A DNA stretch of 64,000 nt. Origin: Archangium sp. GTDB lineage: Bacteria > Myxococcota > Myxococcia > Myxococcales > Myxococcaceae. The stretch is from contig JAUXRX010000018.1 of NCBI GenBank assembly GCA_030681645.1, positions 124,001 to 188,000 of the forward strand, written 5' to 3'. Of this stretch, positions 57,314-64,000 are shown one piece after another (the stretch's first letter is position 1; the number at the start of each line of letters is the position of its first letter). The notes beneath the pieces are model-generated. The model did no database searches. It worked only from the letters and a program-made list of their open reading frames with translations, and was not told where the DNA came from. A program made the position numbers and the translations under genes.

Positions 57314-57814
57314 CTACTTGAGCGGAACCGAAGGGCCGAACGACTTGCCGCCCTTGACCGGCTCCACGCCCGTCGCGGAAGGACCGCGCTCTTCGGGGGC
57401 GGCGCGGCCGAAGCGGTAGGGCACCTTGTAGTGGAAGCCCATCGCCCCTGAATCGCCGTCGAGCTTGAGGATGGCGTCGCCTTCGGGCGGCGCGTCGAAG
57501 CCCAGGGTGAGCCGCTCGGTCACCAGCACCGCCTCGGTGTTGGGAAGCAGCGTCAGTTGCGTGCGGCCCTCGAGCAGCTTCACCCCGGCGGGCAGCTCGA
57601 CCGACATCACGAAGGGCATGTCGAGGCGGTTGACCCGCTCGATCTTCGCCAGCACCACCGCCTCGGTGGCGGAACGCGACACCTCTTCCCACGTCACGCG
57701 CACCGGCGACTGGAGGCGCACCGTCGTCTCGGCGGTCCCTCGACTCCGCTCGGGATGCTCGGGGCTGGCACAGGCCGACATCACCATCACCATCATCACG
57801 AAGACGGGCTTCAT
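57314..57814 (-). CDS. Small lipoprotein coupled to metalloprotease gene
   Basis: 166 aa; ATG 57814 overlaps the metalloprotease stop (TGATG). Lipoprotein signal KPVFVMMVMVMSAC. Right after the lipid-bearing Cys comes ASPEHPERSRGTAE, encoded by a dispersed repeat (57737-57764). The rest is a beta-sandwich with RVTWEEVSRSATEAVVLAKIERVN and VMSVELPAGVKLLEGRTQLTLLP, like domains that describe affinity or scaffold lipoproteins of myxobacteria; no named family. Confidence 0.65.
   Translation of the reverse strand: MKPVFVMMVMVMSACASPEHPERSRGTAETTVRLQSPVRVTWEEVSRSATEAVVLAKIERVNRLDMPFVMSVELPAGVKLLEGRTQLTLLPNTEAVLVTERLTLGFDAPPEGDAILKLDGDSGAMGFHYKVPYRFGRAAPEERGPSATGVEPVKGGKSFGPSVPLK
57737..57764. repeat. 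Dispersed repeat in frame just after a lipobox Cys
   Basis: CCCTCGACTCCGCTCGGGAT then GCTCGGGG; family of 6494-6519. Read as PEHPERSRG in the lipoprotein linker. Confidence 0.55.
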
Positions 57815-60474
57815 CACAGGCACACTCCATTGACGCAGGATTGACCGCCCCCGCAGGCGACGCACTGCACGCCGCCGGTTCCGCACGCGCTGGCCACGTT
57901 GCCGGCGTTGCAGGTCGTGCCGGTCTTGCACCCGTAACAGAAGCCCGCGCGGCACGAGGGCGCGGTGCTGGGGTAGGGGTAGTACGCGCCATTGCCCGAC
58001 GAGGTGGGCGCGCTGCACGACTGCAGGATGGTGGCGGCCGGCATGCGGTTGCTCTGCGCGGGGCTGCCGCCGCAGCTCAAGGCGTCGAGCATGTCGGCCA
58101 CGTGCAGCGAGGGCTGGTTGGTGTTCACCACGTTCGTCTTGTTGCAGCCGCTGCCCACGTCCCAGGTGCGGCGGGTGTAGCCGCGGGGCCAGGGCGTGGT
58201 GTTCATGTGCGCGCTCGAGACGGCGTTGAAGATCTCCTCGGCGCCGGTCTGCCGCGAGTTCGAGATGTACCAGAGCATCGCCGACACCGCGTTCTCGTCG
58301 ATCTGCGCCTGCAGGTTGGTGCCGCCCGGGCCGTTGATGGGCATGGCCGAGGTCGACTGCGGGAAGTAGGTGCGCGAGCCGATGTCGAACCAGAAGAAGC
58401 CGCCCTGCTGCTTGTCTTCGAGCGTGGGCTCGTTGCGCACCGCCGCGGAGTGCCAGGTCGCGTAGCCCTCGCTCCACGCCTGGCCGGGGAAGGTGGGGCA
58501 GGTGAGGGTGTGCGGGCCGCCTTCGTTGGGTGAGGTGCCGTAGCTGCGCATCTGCCAGTGCCCCAGCTCGTGGGCGATGGTGTAGTCGCTCCAGTAGCCC
58601 TCGTCTTGCGAGCCGCCCGGCATCCAGATCGAGGTCTCGAAGTCGCCGCCCGATTCGCTGAAGCAGGCGCCGCAGCTCCACTCGGTGCCGAAGCCCATCC
58701 ACATCGAGAGGGTCATGCCGGGGCGGCCCTGGTTGTTGGCGATCGACGAGGCCCAGATGTTCTGGAGCAGATCGTACATGTTGAGCGCGCCCGAGCCCTC
58801 GGCGGTGGTGATGGTGGTGGTGCCGCCGTTGGCGAGCGAGGAGATGGCCTTCGACCAGCTCCAGTACCTGATGTTCTGGCCCTGCTGGCCGGGGGAGAAG
58901 GTGCCGGTGCCCAGGCCCGGATCTCCGACCACGTAGCGCATGCCCAGGCCGTCGCCGCCGAACGCCGCGAAGAGCACCAGGTCGTTGGCGGTGGGGGTGG
59001 TGGGCACCTTGATGGTGTACTGCCCGGCCGCGTTGGTGGTGGTCGCGTCGATCCACTGCTGACCGCGCAGCGAGAGCACCAGCACGTTGCGGGCGGGCAC
59101 GGCCACCGGCAGGCCCCAGTCGGTGAGATCGGCGCGCGGGCTGCGCGACTGGTAGAGCAGCGTGGCGGTGAGCGCGGTGGTGGGCGTGGAGATGATGCAG
59201 TTCGCGCCGACCGAGCTGCCCACGCAGCCGCCGCCTCCGCAGCTCTGCGCCGCGCCCCAGGTGCCGCTCGCGCTGCACTGCTGAATGGTGGTCGCGCTGG
59301 CACAGCGGGTGTCGTCCTGCCGGCAGGTGCCGGTCTGAATGCAGGCGGCGCCTGCGCCCGTGGCCTGGCAGCTGGTGCCGCCCGGGCAGGCGTAGGTCTG
59401 CACGGAAGGCGTGCCGGAGCCGGTGGGAATGGAGCAGTAGCGCACCAGCGTGCCGGTGACGCACTGGCCACCCACGGGGACCCCCTGGCAGGGATCCACG
59501 GTGCCGCCGCCGCCGCCCGTCACGGCGCCGCCGCCCCCGCCGGTCACGGCGCCGCCACCGCCGCCCGTCGCGCCACCGCCGCCGCCGGTGCCGGCCGGGT
59601 TGCAGGTGAAGGTCGCCGCGCTGCAGATGAGGCCCAGGCGCGCGCAGTCAGAACACGCGGCGCCGCCGGTGCCGCAGAAGTTGGCGGTCGCGTTGAGCGG
59701 CGCGGTGAAGCACTGGCCGTTGGTGCAGCAGCCGGTGGGGCAGCTGGTGGGGTTGCACGAGGTGCTGGCCACGCAGCGCAGGGTGCCGCTGTCACAGCGC
59801 TGGCCGCGCGCGCCGCAGTCGTCGCACGCGGCGCCGTTGTTGCCACAGAAGTTCGAGCTGCCGTTGAGCGGAGCGGTGAAGCACTGGCCGTTGCTGCAGC
59901 AGCCGGCGCAGGTGCCGGGTCCACAGGCCGCGCTGCCGCCGCCTCCGCCCGTCGTTCCTCCTCCGCCGCCTGTCGTTCCTCCTCCGCCGCCGGTGACCCC
60001 GCCGCCACCGCCGGTGACGCCGCCTCCGCCGCCGGTGACGCCACCGCCGCCACCGGTGGCTCCGCCGCCACCGCCGCCCGTGCCGCCACCGCCGCCGCCG
60101 GTTCCGTTGGTGAGGCACTCGGGCGCGCCCGAGGCGACCGAGCAACTGTTGCAGACGCTGGTCTGCTGCCACTTTCCGCTGAAGCACGAGACGAGCGCGG
60201 GAGGCAGGCCCTGGCAGGCCGAGCGGCCTTCAGCCCAGGGGGGGCAGGGCGTGTTGGCCGACGCGAGCGTCAGATCGCAGTTGAAGGCGCTGGTGTCGGT
60301 GCAGCCCTTCGGCCCGGCGCAGGGCGCGACGGCCCACGTGCCCTGAATGCAGGCATACGCCTCCGTGCTCGACTTGCAGGTGACGGTGTCGGACGCGGTA
60401 CACGGCGCACCGGCGGAAGGCCCACAACCGGCCGCAGACAGGAAGAAGACGACGCCAACGAGCGACTGACGCAT
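57814..60474 (-). CDS. Lipoprotein metalloprotease with Cys-rich and Gly-rich repeats
   Basis: 886 aa, ATG 60474 chosen for the lipoprotein signal VGVVFFLSAAGC; a longer frame is not needed. A Cys-rich head is followed by two blocks of GGGGG(A/V/T)TGGGGG repeats (about 130-180 and 295-325) with Cys cassettes between (CCSNGQCFTAPLNGSSNFCG and CCTNGQCFTAPLNATANFCG, near-identical). The C-terminal half carries the zinc-protease site TIAHELGHW (about 633) and WSEGYATW downstream, which may supply the third ligand. Likely surface-attached gluzincin; substrate unknown. The Gly blocks are 21-nt DNA repeats. Confidence 0.75.
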   Translation of the reverse strand: MRQSLVGVVFFLSAAGCGPSAGAPCTASDTVTCKSSTEAYACIQGTWAVAPCAGPKGCTDTSAFNCDLTLASANTPCPPWAEGRSACQGLPPALVSCFSGKWQQTSVCNSCSVASGAPECLTNGTGGGGGGTGGGGGGATGGGGGVTGGGGGVTGGGGGVTGGGGGTTGGGGGTTGGGGGSAACGPGTCAGCCSNGQCFTAPLNGSSNFCGNNGAACDDCGARGQRCDSGTLRCVASTSCNPTSCPTGCCTNGQCFTAPLNATANFCGTGGAACSDCARLGLICSAATFTCNPAGTGGGGGATGGGGGAVTGGGGGAVTGGGGGTVDPCQGVPVGGQCVTGTLVRYCSIPTGSGTPSVQTYACPGGTSCQATGAGAACIQTGTCRQDDTRCASATTIQQCSASGTWGAAQSCGGGGCVGSSVGANCIISTPTTALTATLLYQSRSPRADLTDWGLPVAVPARNVLVLSLRGQQWIDATTTNAAGQYTIKVPTTPTANDLVLFAAFGGDGLGMRYVVGDPGLGTGTFSPGQQGQNIRYWSWSKAISSLANGGTTTITTAEGSGALNMYDLLQNIWASSIANNQGRPGMTLSMWMGFGTEWSCGACFSESGGDFETSIWMPGGSQDEGYWSDYTIAHELGHWQMRSYGTSPNEGGPHTLTCPTFPGQAWSEGYATWHSAAVRNEPTLEDKQQGGFFWFDIGSRTYFPQSTSAMPINGPGGTNLQAQIDENAVSAMLWYISNSRQTGAEEIFNAVSSAHMNTTPWPRGYTRRTWDVGSGCNKTNVVNTNQPSLHVADMLDALSCGGSPAQSNRMPAATILQSCSAPTSSGNGAYYPYPSTAPSCRAGFCYGCKTGTTCNAGNVASACGTGGVQCVACGGGQSCVNGVCL
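59505..59590. repeat. GC-rich tandem repeat coding Gly runs (block 2)
   Basis: CGCCGCCGCCCGTCACGG-type units of 18-21 nt, read as GGGGGAVTGG on the minus strand. Confidence 0.7.
59936..60105. repeat. GC-rich 21-nt tandem repeat coding Gly runs (block 1)
   Basis: Seven to eight units of CCGCCGCCACCGGTGACGC type, in frame, coding GGGGGVTGGGGG. Length is a multiple of three throughout. Confidence 0.7.
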
Positions 60475-60568
60475 GTGCACCTCAGGCCAGGGCGGGTGAT
60501 GTAGCACGAGGCCCGGTGGATCAATCTTTCCCTGCCCCGCCACAATCGAATAAACCCTCGATACTTCG

Positions 60569-61012
60569 ATGAGCACTGAGCAGACCAACCCATCCGGAGC
60601 CAGCGCGACTGCCCCTCCGGGTGTCAGGGTCCTGATCGTCGAGGACAACCCTCACATCATCGAGATGTACAGCTACGTGCTCAAGAAGCTCGCAGCGAAC
60701 GAGTTCAAGGGGTCGACGCCGCTCGAGGTGCACTTCGCGGCTGACGGGCACGCGGCGATGGCGATGCTGACCGACTCGTCGTTCCAGCTGGTGATGACCG
60801 ATCTCTACATGCCGGTGATGGACGGCTTCCAGCTGCTCGAGAAGATGCGTTCGACGCCGTCGCTGGCGACCATTCCCGTGGTGGCGATCTCGGCCGGCGG
60901 GCTCGACGCGCGCGACAAGGCGATGAAGCTGGGTGTGAACGTCTTCCTCAAGAAGCCGGTTCGGTTTGCCGAAGTGATGGACACGGTCAAGCAGCTCTTG
61001 CGCCTCAAGTGA
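60569..61012 (+). CDS. CheY-like single-domain response regulator
   Basis: 147 aa. Receiver domain: acidic pair VLIVEDNPH, phospho-acceptor Asp in LVMTDLYMPVMDG, switch Ser in VAISAGG and conserved Lys in VFLKKPV. A short Pro/Ala N-terminal tail precedes it. No output domain, so it acts by protein contact. The kinase-like gene follows 33 nt downstream, in the same operon, and is the probable partner. Confidence 0.85.
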   Translation: MSTEQTNPSGASATAPPGVRVLIVEDNPHIIEMYSYVLKKLAANEFKGSTPLEVHFAADGHAAMAMLTDSSFQLVMTDLYMPVMDGFQLLEKMRSTPSLATIPVVAISAGGLDARDKAMKLGVNVFLKKPVRFAEVMDTVKQLLRLK

Positions 61013-61045
61013 AAGGAACGCCCGCGGCGTTCGTGGGCACCACAC

Positions 61046-62503
61046 ATGTCAGAGACGACGCGGGACAAAGTGAGCGGCGATGCGCTCTTCATTCTGAAGA
61101 GCCTCAAGGAGAACACGCGCCTCGGCCGCTCCAACAAGCTCGCGGACGTGAAGATGTCGCTGGAGAACTCGGTGTCGCTCGAGTTCGACAGCTACTTCTT
61201 CTTCCTCCGCAAGTTCCACTACATCGCGATGGACCGCGAGGCGCAGCTCAAGCTGACCGACCAGGGCGATCGCGTCACCTCGGGTGAAGAGGTGGAACGG
61301 TTCGGCGGGGAGATCGCCGACTTCTTCGCCGATCAGATCAACGAGGGCCTGCCGCCGCCCCCGCCGCTCGACGACGAGCCCGCCTACCCCAGCCCGCAGC
61401 CGCCGCCGTCGTTCGCGCCGCCTCCCCTGCCTGCCACCGACATCGTCATGGAGTCGAACCCAATGCCTCAGCCCCCGAATCGTGGCGGTCGCAAGCCGGC
61501 CCCCCAGGATGACAGCTTCCCCCAGGTCACCGCGCCCGAGGTTCGCTCGGGTGGCGGCTATGGAAACCCGCCGCCGCCGCCTCCCGCCCCCATGCAGCTG
61601 ACCGCCGCCGTCTCGAGCCCGTCGGGCCTTGGTTCCCCTTCCAGCAACAAGGGGCAGGATCTCGATCTCCGCTACCAGAAGAACGATCAGCTCGGCTCGG
61701 GCCCGCTGGGCACCGTCTACAAGGGCAAGCACAACGCGCTGGGCCTCGACGTGTGCGTGAAGGAGCTCAAGGACATCTTCGGCTACTTCTCGTTCCTCCA
61801 GCGCGGCGAGGTGATCAAGCGCCTCAAGAAAGAACTGTGCGCGCAGGCGCAGGTGCGTCACCCGGGCATCGTGCAGGTGCTCGACCAGAACACCGACGTG
61901 GCGCGCCCGTACTTCGTGATGGAGCTGCTCAAGGGCAGCCTGCGCGAGAAGCTCGACGCTTCGGGCGGCAAGGGCATTCCGGTGCCGCAGGCGATGCGGT
62001 ACTTCCTGCAGATCGCCTACGCCATGCGCGCCGCGCACCAGCAGGGCCTCACCCACCACAACGTGAAGCCCGAGAACGTGCTGTTCGACGCGTGGGGCAA
62101 CGCGAAGATCGGTGACTTCGGCCTGGGCCGGGTGATCGAGGTCGATCAGAGCAAGGGCATGCCGCAGGTGTTCGTCGGCACCGGGGGCATGGGGTACATG
62201 AGCCCCGAGCTGATCAGCCGGTCGAAGGACTCAGGCCCGTCGAGCGACGTGTACGGGCTGGGCATCCTCCTCTACGAGATGCTCACCGGGCAGATCCCCG
62301 GGCGGCGCAGCCCGCTGCCGTCGGAGATCAACACCGACGTGCCGGCCAAGCTCGACCCCATCTTCGACAAGATGACGCAGGACCGGAAAGACTCGCGCTA
62401 CCCCGACTTCGAGGCGGTGTTCGAGGACTTCTATTCGGCGTTCGCGGACAAGACGTATCTCGCCCGCGGCGACCTGCTGATGTGGAGCGAGCTGGTCAGT
62501 TAG
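61046..62503 (+). CDS. Serine/threonine kinase-like protein, probable pseudokinase
   Basis: 485 aa. Residues 1-90 form a small helical, winged-helix-like domain (LEFDSYFFFLRKFHYIAMDREAQL); 105-205 is a Pro-rich linker; the kinase fold runs from about 206 to 470: Gly loop GSGPLGTVYKG, Lys239 (VCVKELK), DFG at about 354 and APE-like GYMSPEL. In the catalytic loop the invariant HRD is HHN (His337-His338-Asn339, then VKPEN), i.e. the catalytic Asp is replaced by Asn. This predicts little or no phosphotransfer. Downstream of a CheY-like protein; overlaps the convergent M50 gene by 8 nt. Confidence 0.83.
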   Translation: MSETTRDKVSGDALFILKSLKENTRLGRSNKLADVKMSLENSVSLEFDSYFFFLRKFHYIAMDREAQLKLTDQGDRVTSGEEVERFGGEIADFFADQINEGLPPPPPLDDEPAYPSPQPPPSFAPPPLPATDIVMESNPMPQPPNRGGRKPAPQDDSFPQVTAPEVRSGGGYGNPPPPPPAPMQLTAAVSSPSGLGSPSSNKGQDLDLRYQKNDQLGSGPLGTVYKGKHNALGLDVCVKELKDIFGYFSFLQRGEVIKRLKKELCAQAQVRHPGIVQVLDQNTDVARPYFVMELLKGSLREKLDASGGKGIPVPQAMRYFLQIAYAMRAAHQQGLTHHNVKPENVLFDAWGNAKIGDFGLGRVIEVDQSKGMPQVFVGTGGMGYMSPELISRSKDSGPSSDVYGLGILLYEMLTGQIPGRRSPLPSEINTDVPAKLDPIFDKMTQDRKDSRYPDFEAVFEDFYSAFADKTYLARGDLLMWSELVS

Positions 62504-63770
62504 CCAGTCCGAGCAGTGCCTGGACCTCGGGTCGGTTTCGTACCGGCGCGAGGTCTTCGTCCGTCTTCGCCTGCGCGAGCCCGGCGAAGCCGAGCGTCTT
62601 GGCCTTCTGCAGCGCCGTGACCGCGTCTTCGAGGCGGCCCAGGTGACACAGGCAGCAGGCCTCGTTGTAGGCGTGCACGCCCTGGCCGGTGCGAAGGCGC
62701 TCGCTGGTGCACAGCTCGAGTGACTGCGCGTACGCGCCGGCTTCGAAGAGCTTCGTCGAGGCGCTGGCGGCGAGGTCGACGTGCTTGCGGGCGAGCGCGA
62801 TGGCGTCGTCGTAGCGCTCCTTCACGATGAGCGCCGAGAGCAGCAGCGGGCGATCGGTCTCGGTGGCCGCACCCGCGGGCTCGAGCAGGCGGATCACCTT
62901 GTCGACGTCGTTGTCGGTGGCCGCGAGCCGGGCCTGGAGCGAGACCGAAGGCACGCCTTCCATCGCGCTCACCGCCCGGCGCGCGCCGGCGAAGTCGCCC
63001 TTCCGGAGGCGCACCCAGGCGAGCTGCTCGCCGAGCCGCGCGCGCTTCACCACGTCGGAGGTCGCCATCAGCTCGAGCTGCAGCTGCTTCTCTTCGTCGT
63101 CGGTGCGCAGGGGCATCGCGGGCATCGGCTGCGGCGCGGCGTTCCAGCGGTTGTAGCCCTGGAAGAGGCCCATGGCGCCGAAGTAGCCCAGCAGCATCGA
63201 GCGCTGGGAGAACGCGAACGCCACGATGAGCGCGCCGCCGATCATGCTGCTGAGCGCCACCACCCGATCGTGCCGCCGCCCGGTCGCCCACTGCGTGCCC
63301 GCGTCGAGGATGAGGCCGCCGTCCCACGGGAGAATGGGGAGCAGGTTGACGATCGACCAGCCGACGTTGATCCACACCGCGTCGGAGAGTGCGAGCGCAA
63401 TGTCGGGGTTCGTCGTGGTGGTGAACCGCTCGATCGCCAGCGCGATCAGGCCCAGCGTGAGGCCTGCGCCGGGGCCGGCGAGGGTGATGAAGAAGCTCTG
63501 CTTCGGGGTGGGGCGGGCCGTGTCGGGGTAGCGGGTGAAGCCACCGAGCGCGTGGAGGGTGATGGACGGCGCGAAGTGGTTCGCCTTCATCGCCAGCGCG
63601 TGACCGAACTCGTGCACGAGGATGCTGACGAAGACGAGCACGCCCCAGATGAGGGCGCCGCGGACGTCACGGTTCTGCAGCGCGAGGAGCGGAAGGATGA
63701 AGAACCACAGCTCCACGCGCACGGGGATGCCGAAGAGCGAGAACTCGAAGCCGGGCGCGCGTTCGTTCAT
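62496..63770 (-). CDS. M50-family site-2 protease with C-terminal TPR-like domain
   Basis: 424 aa. Predicted intramembrane metalloprotease. Zinc site HEFGH (53-57) and NLLPILPWDGG with Asp150; five to six membrane segments up to about 205. The remainder (about 230-424) is a helical TPR-like region with CLCHLGRLEDAVTALQKAK, unusual for S2P, perhaps a substrate-binding arm. Related myxobacterial M50 genes process sigma/anti-sigma or polar proteins; target here unknown. 61 bp from the divergent partial gene. Confidence 0.87.
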   Translation of the reverse strand: MNERAPGFEFSLFGIPVRVELWFFILPLLALQNRDVRGALIWGVLVFVSILVHEFGHALAMKANHFAPSITLHALGGFTRYPDTARPTPKQSFFITLAGPGAGLTLGLIALAIERFTTTTNPDIALALSDAVWINVGWSIVNLLPILPWDGGLILDAGTQWATGRRHDRVVALSSMIGGALIVAFAFSQRSMLLGYFGAMGLFQGYNRWNAAPQPMPAMPLRTDDEEKQLQLELMATSDVVKRARLGEQLAWVRLRKGDFAGARRAVSAMEGVPSVSLQARLAATDNDVDKVIRLLEPAGAATETDRPLLLSALIVKERYDDAIALARKHVDLAASASTKLFEAGAYAQSLELCTSERLRTGQGVHAYNEACCLCHLGRLEDAVTALQKAKTLGFAGLAQAKTDEDLAPVRNRPEVQALLGLAN

Positions 63771-63831
63771 GTGCAGTTCCTCGTAACCACCTTTGAGCGC
63801 GGCGCCAGCAGATTGGCCTAACGTTCAGGCG

Positions 63832-64000
63832 ATGGCCCTGGTCCTCGCCCTGCTGCTGTCTGCCGTGGCCCCGGCTGGGGGAACCGGGGTGCCGGTTGGT
63901 GCGAGCCCATTTCACCGCTGGGGGTTGAGCCTCGGGTTGGGGCTCGACAAGCAGCTGTTCGGACCCAGCTCACTCTCCGTCGACCTCGAGGGGACCCTGA
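63832..64000 (+). CDS. Exported protein, 3' end beyond the window
   Basis: ATG 63832; 56 codons are visible with no stop. Signal peptide ALVLALLLSAVAPAGG, then SPFHRWGLSLGLGLDKQLFG, alternating residues as in an outer-membrane barrel or DUF3575-like protein. Divergent from the M50 gene. Family cannot be settled from this fragment. Confidence 0.5.
   Translation, partial: MALVLALLLSAVAPAGGTGVPVGASPFHRWGLSLGLGLDKQLFGPSSLSVDLEGTL

Noticed and set aside
59505..60105. Regularly spaced repeats that could be taken for a CRISPR array
   Set aside because: They are short, in-frame Gly codons within a protein and lack spacers of constant size.

Overview
The window looks like chromosome of a myxobacterium, most likely suborder Cystobacterineae (Myxococcota). 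The sequence is very GC-rich. It carries at least thirteen lipoproteins, several with He_PIG, choice-of-anchor D, FG-GAP and carboxypeptidase-regulatory domains. It also has an AgmX/PglI-type TonB-like protein, a caspase-family protein, an ECF sigma/anti-sigma pair, a Ser/Thr-kinase-like protein with a CheY-like partner, and two tandem Pxr-like small RNAs, a family known only from Cystobacterineae. I cannot fix the genus.

Layout. 1-10 kb: AgmX-like protein, an outer-membrane barrel, a full-length Lhr-type helicase, a Sel1-repeat protein, a lipoprotein and a SohB-type S49 peptidase. 10-19.4 kb: a five-gene minus-strand operon joining DUF1501 and CxxCH (DUF1588/1592-like) proteins to FG-GAP and propeller lipoproteins, divergent from a DUF420 membrane protein. 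20-28 kb: a formiminotransferase-cyclodeaminase for histidine breakdown, a carboxypeptidase-regulatory-like lipoprotein overlapping an ArgE/DapE-type M20 peptidase, and a cysteine-rich lipoprotein. 28-33.7 kb: an ECF sigma/anti-sigma/lipoprotein operon divergent from a caspase/membrane protein/Ig-lipoprotein operon, with a perfect 18-bp palindrome between them. 33.8-41 kb: choice-of-anchor D lipoprotein, phosphoribosyltransferase, SelB and an NtrC-family response regulator. 41.1-41.6 kb: the two Pxr-like RNAs, each with its own sigma-54 promoter and intrinsic terminator. 41.6-47.8 kb: lipoproteins and a secreted phospholipase C/P1-nuclease-like gene broken by one frameshift. 48.1-56.4 kb: seven complex I genes in the order nuoE-F-J-K-L-M-N. 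56.5-64 kb: ceramidase-family membrane protein, two coupled secreted proteins including a Gly-rich HExxH metalloprotease, CheY-like regulator plus probable pseudokinase, an M50 membrane protease and a gene cut by the right edge.

Genes are packed in tight operons, often with ATGA, GTGA or TGATG overlaps, which I used to choose starts. Several families of dispersed short repeats sit not only between genes but in frame inside lhr, selB, an anti-sigma gene and lipoprotein leaders. No rRNA, tRNA, CRISPR array, transposase or prophage was recognised.

Most notable: (1) the tandem Pxr-like sRNA locus beside its candidate sigma-54 activator; (2) the sigma factor/caspase divergon with a perfect palindrome between the two operons; (3) the DUF1501/CxxCH/FG-GAP surface operon; (4) repeat elements invading coding sequences, including three 87-bp tandem copies inside selB.
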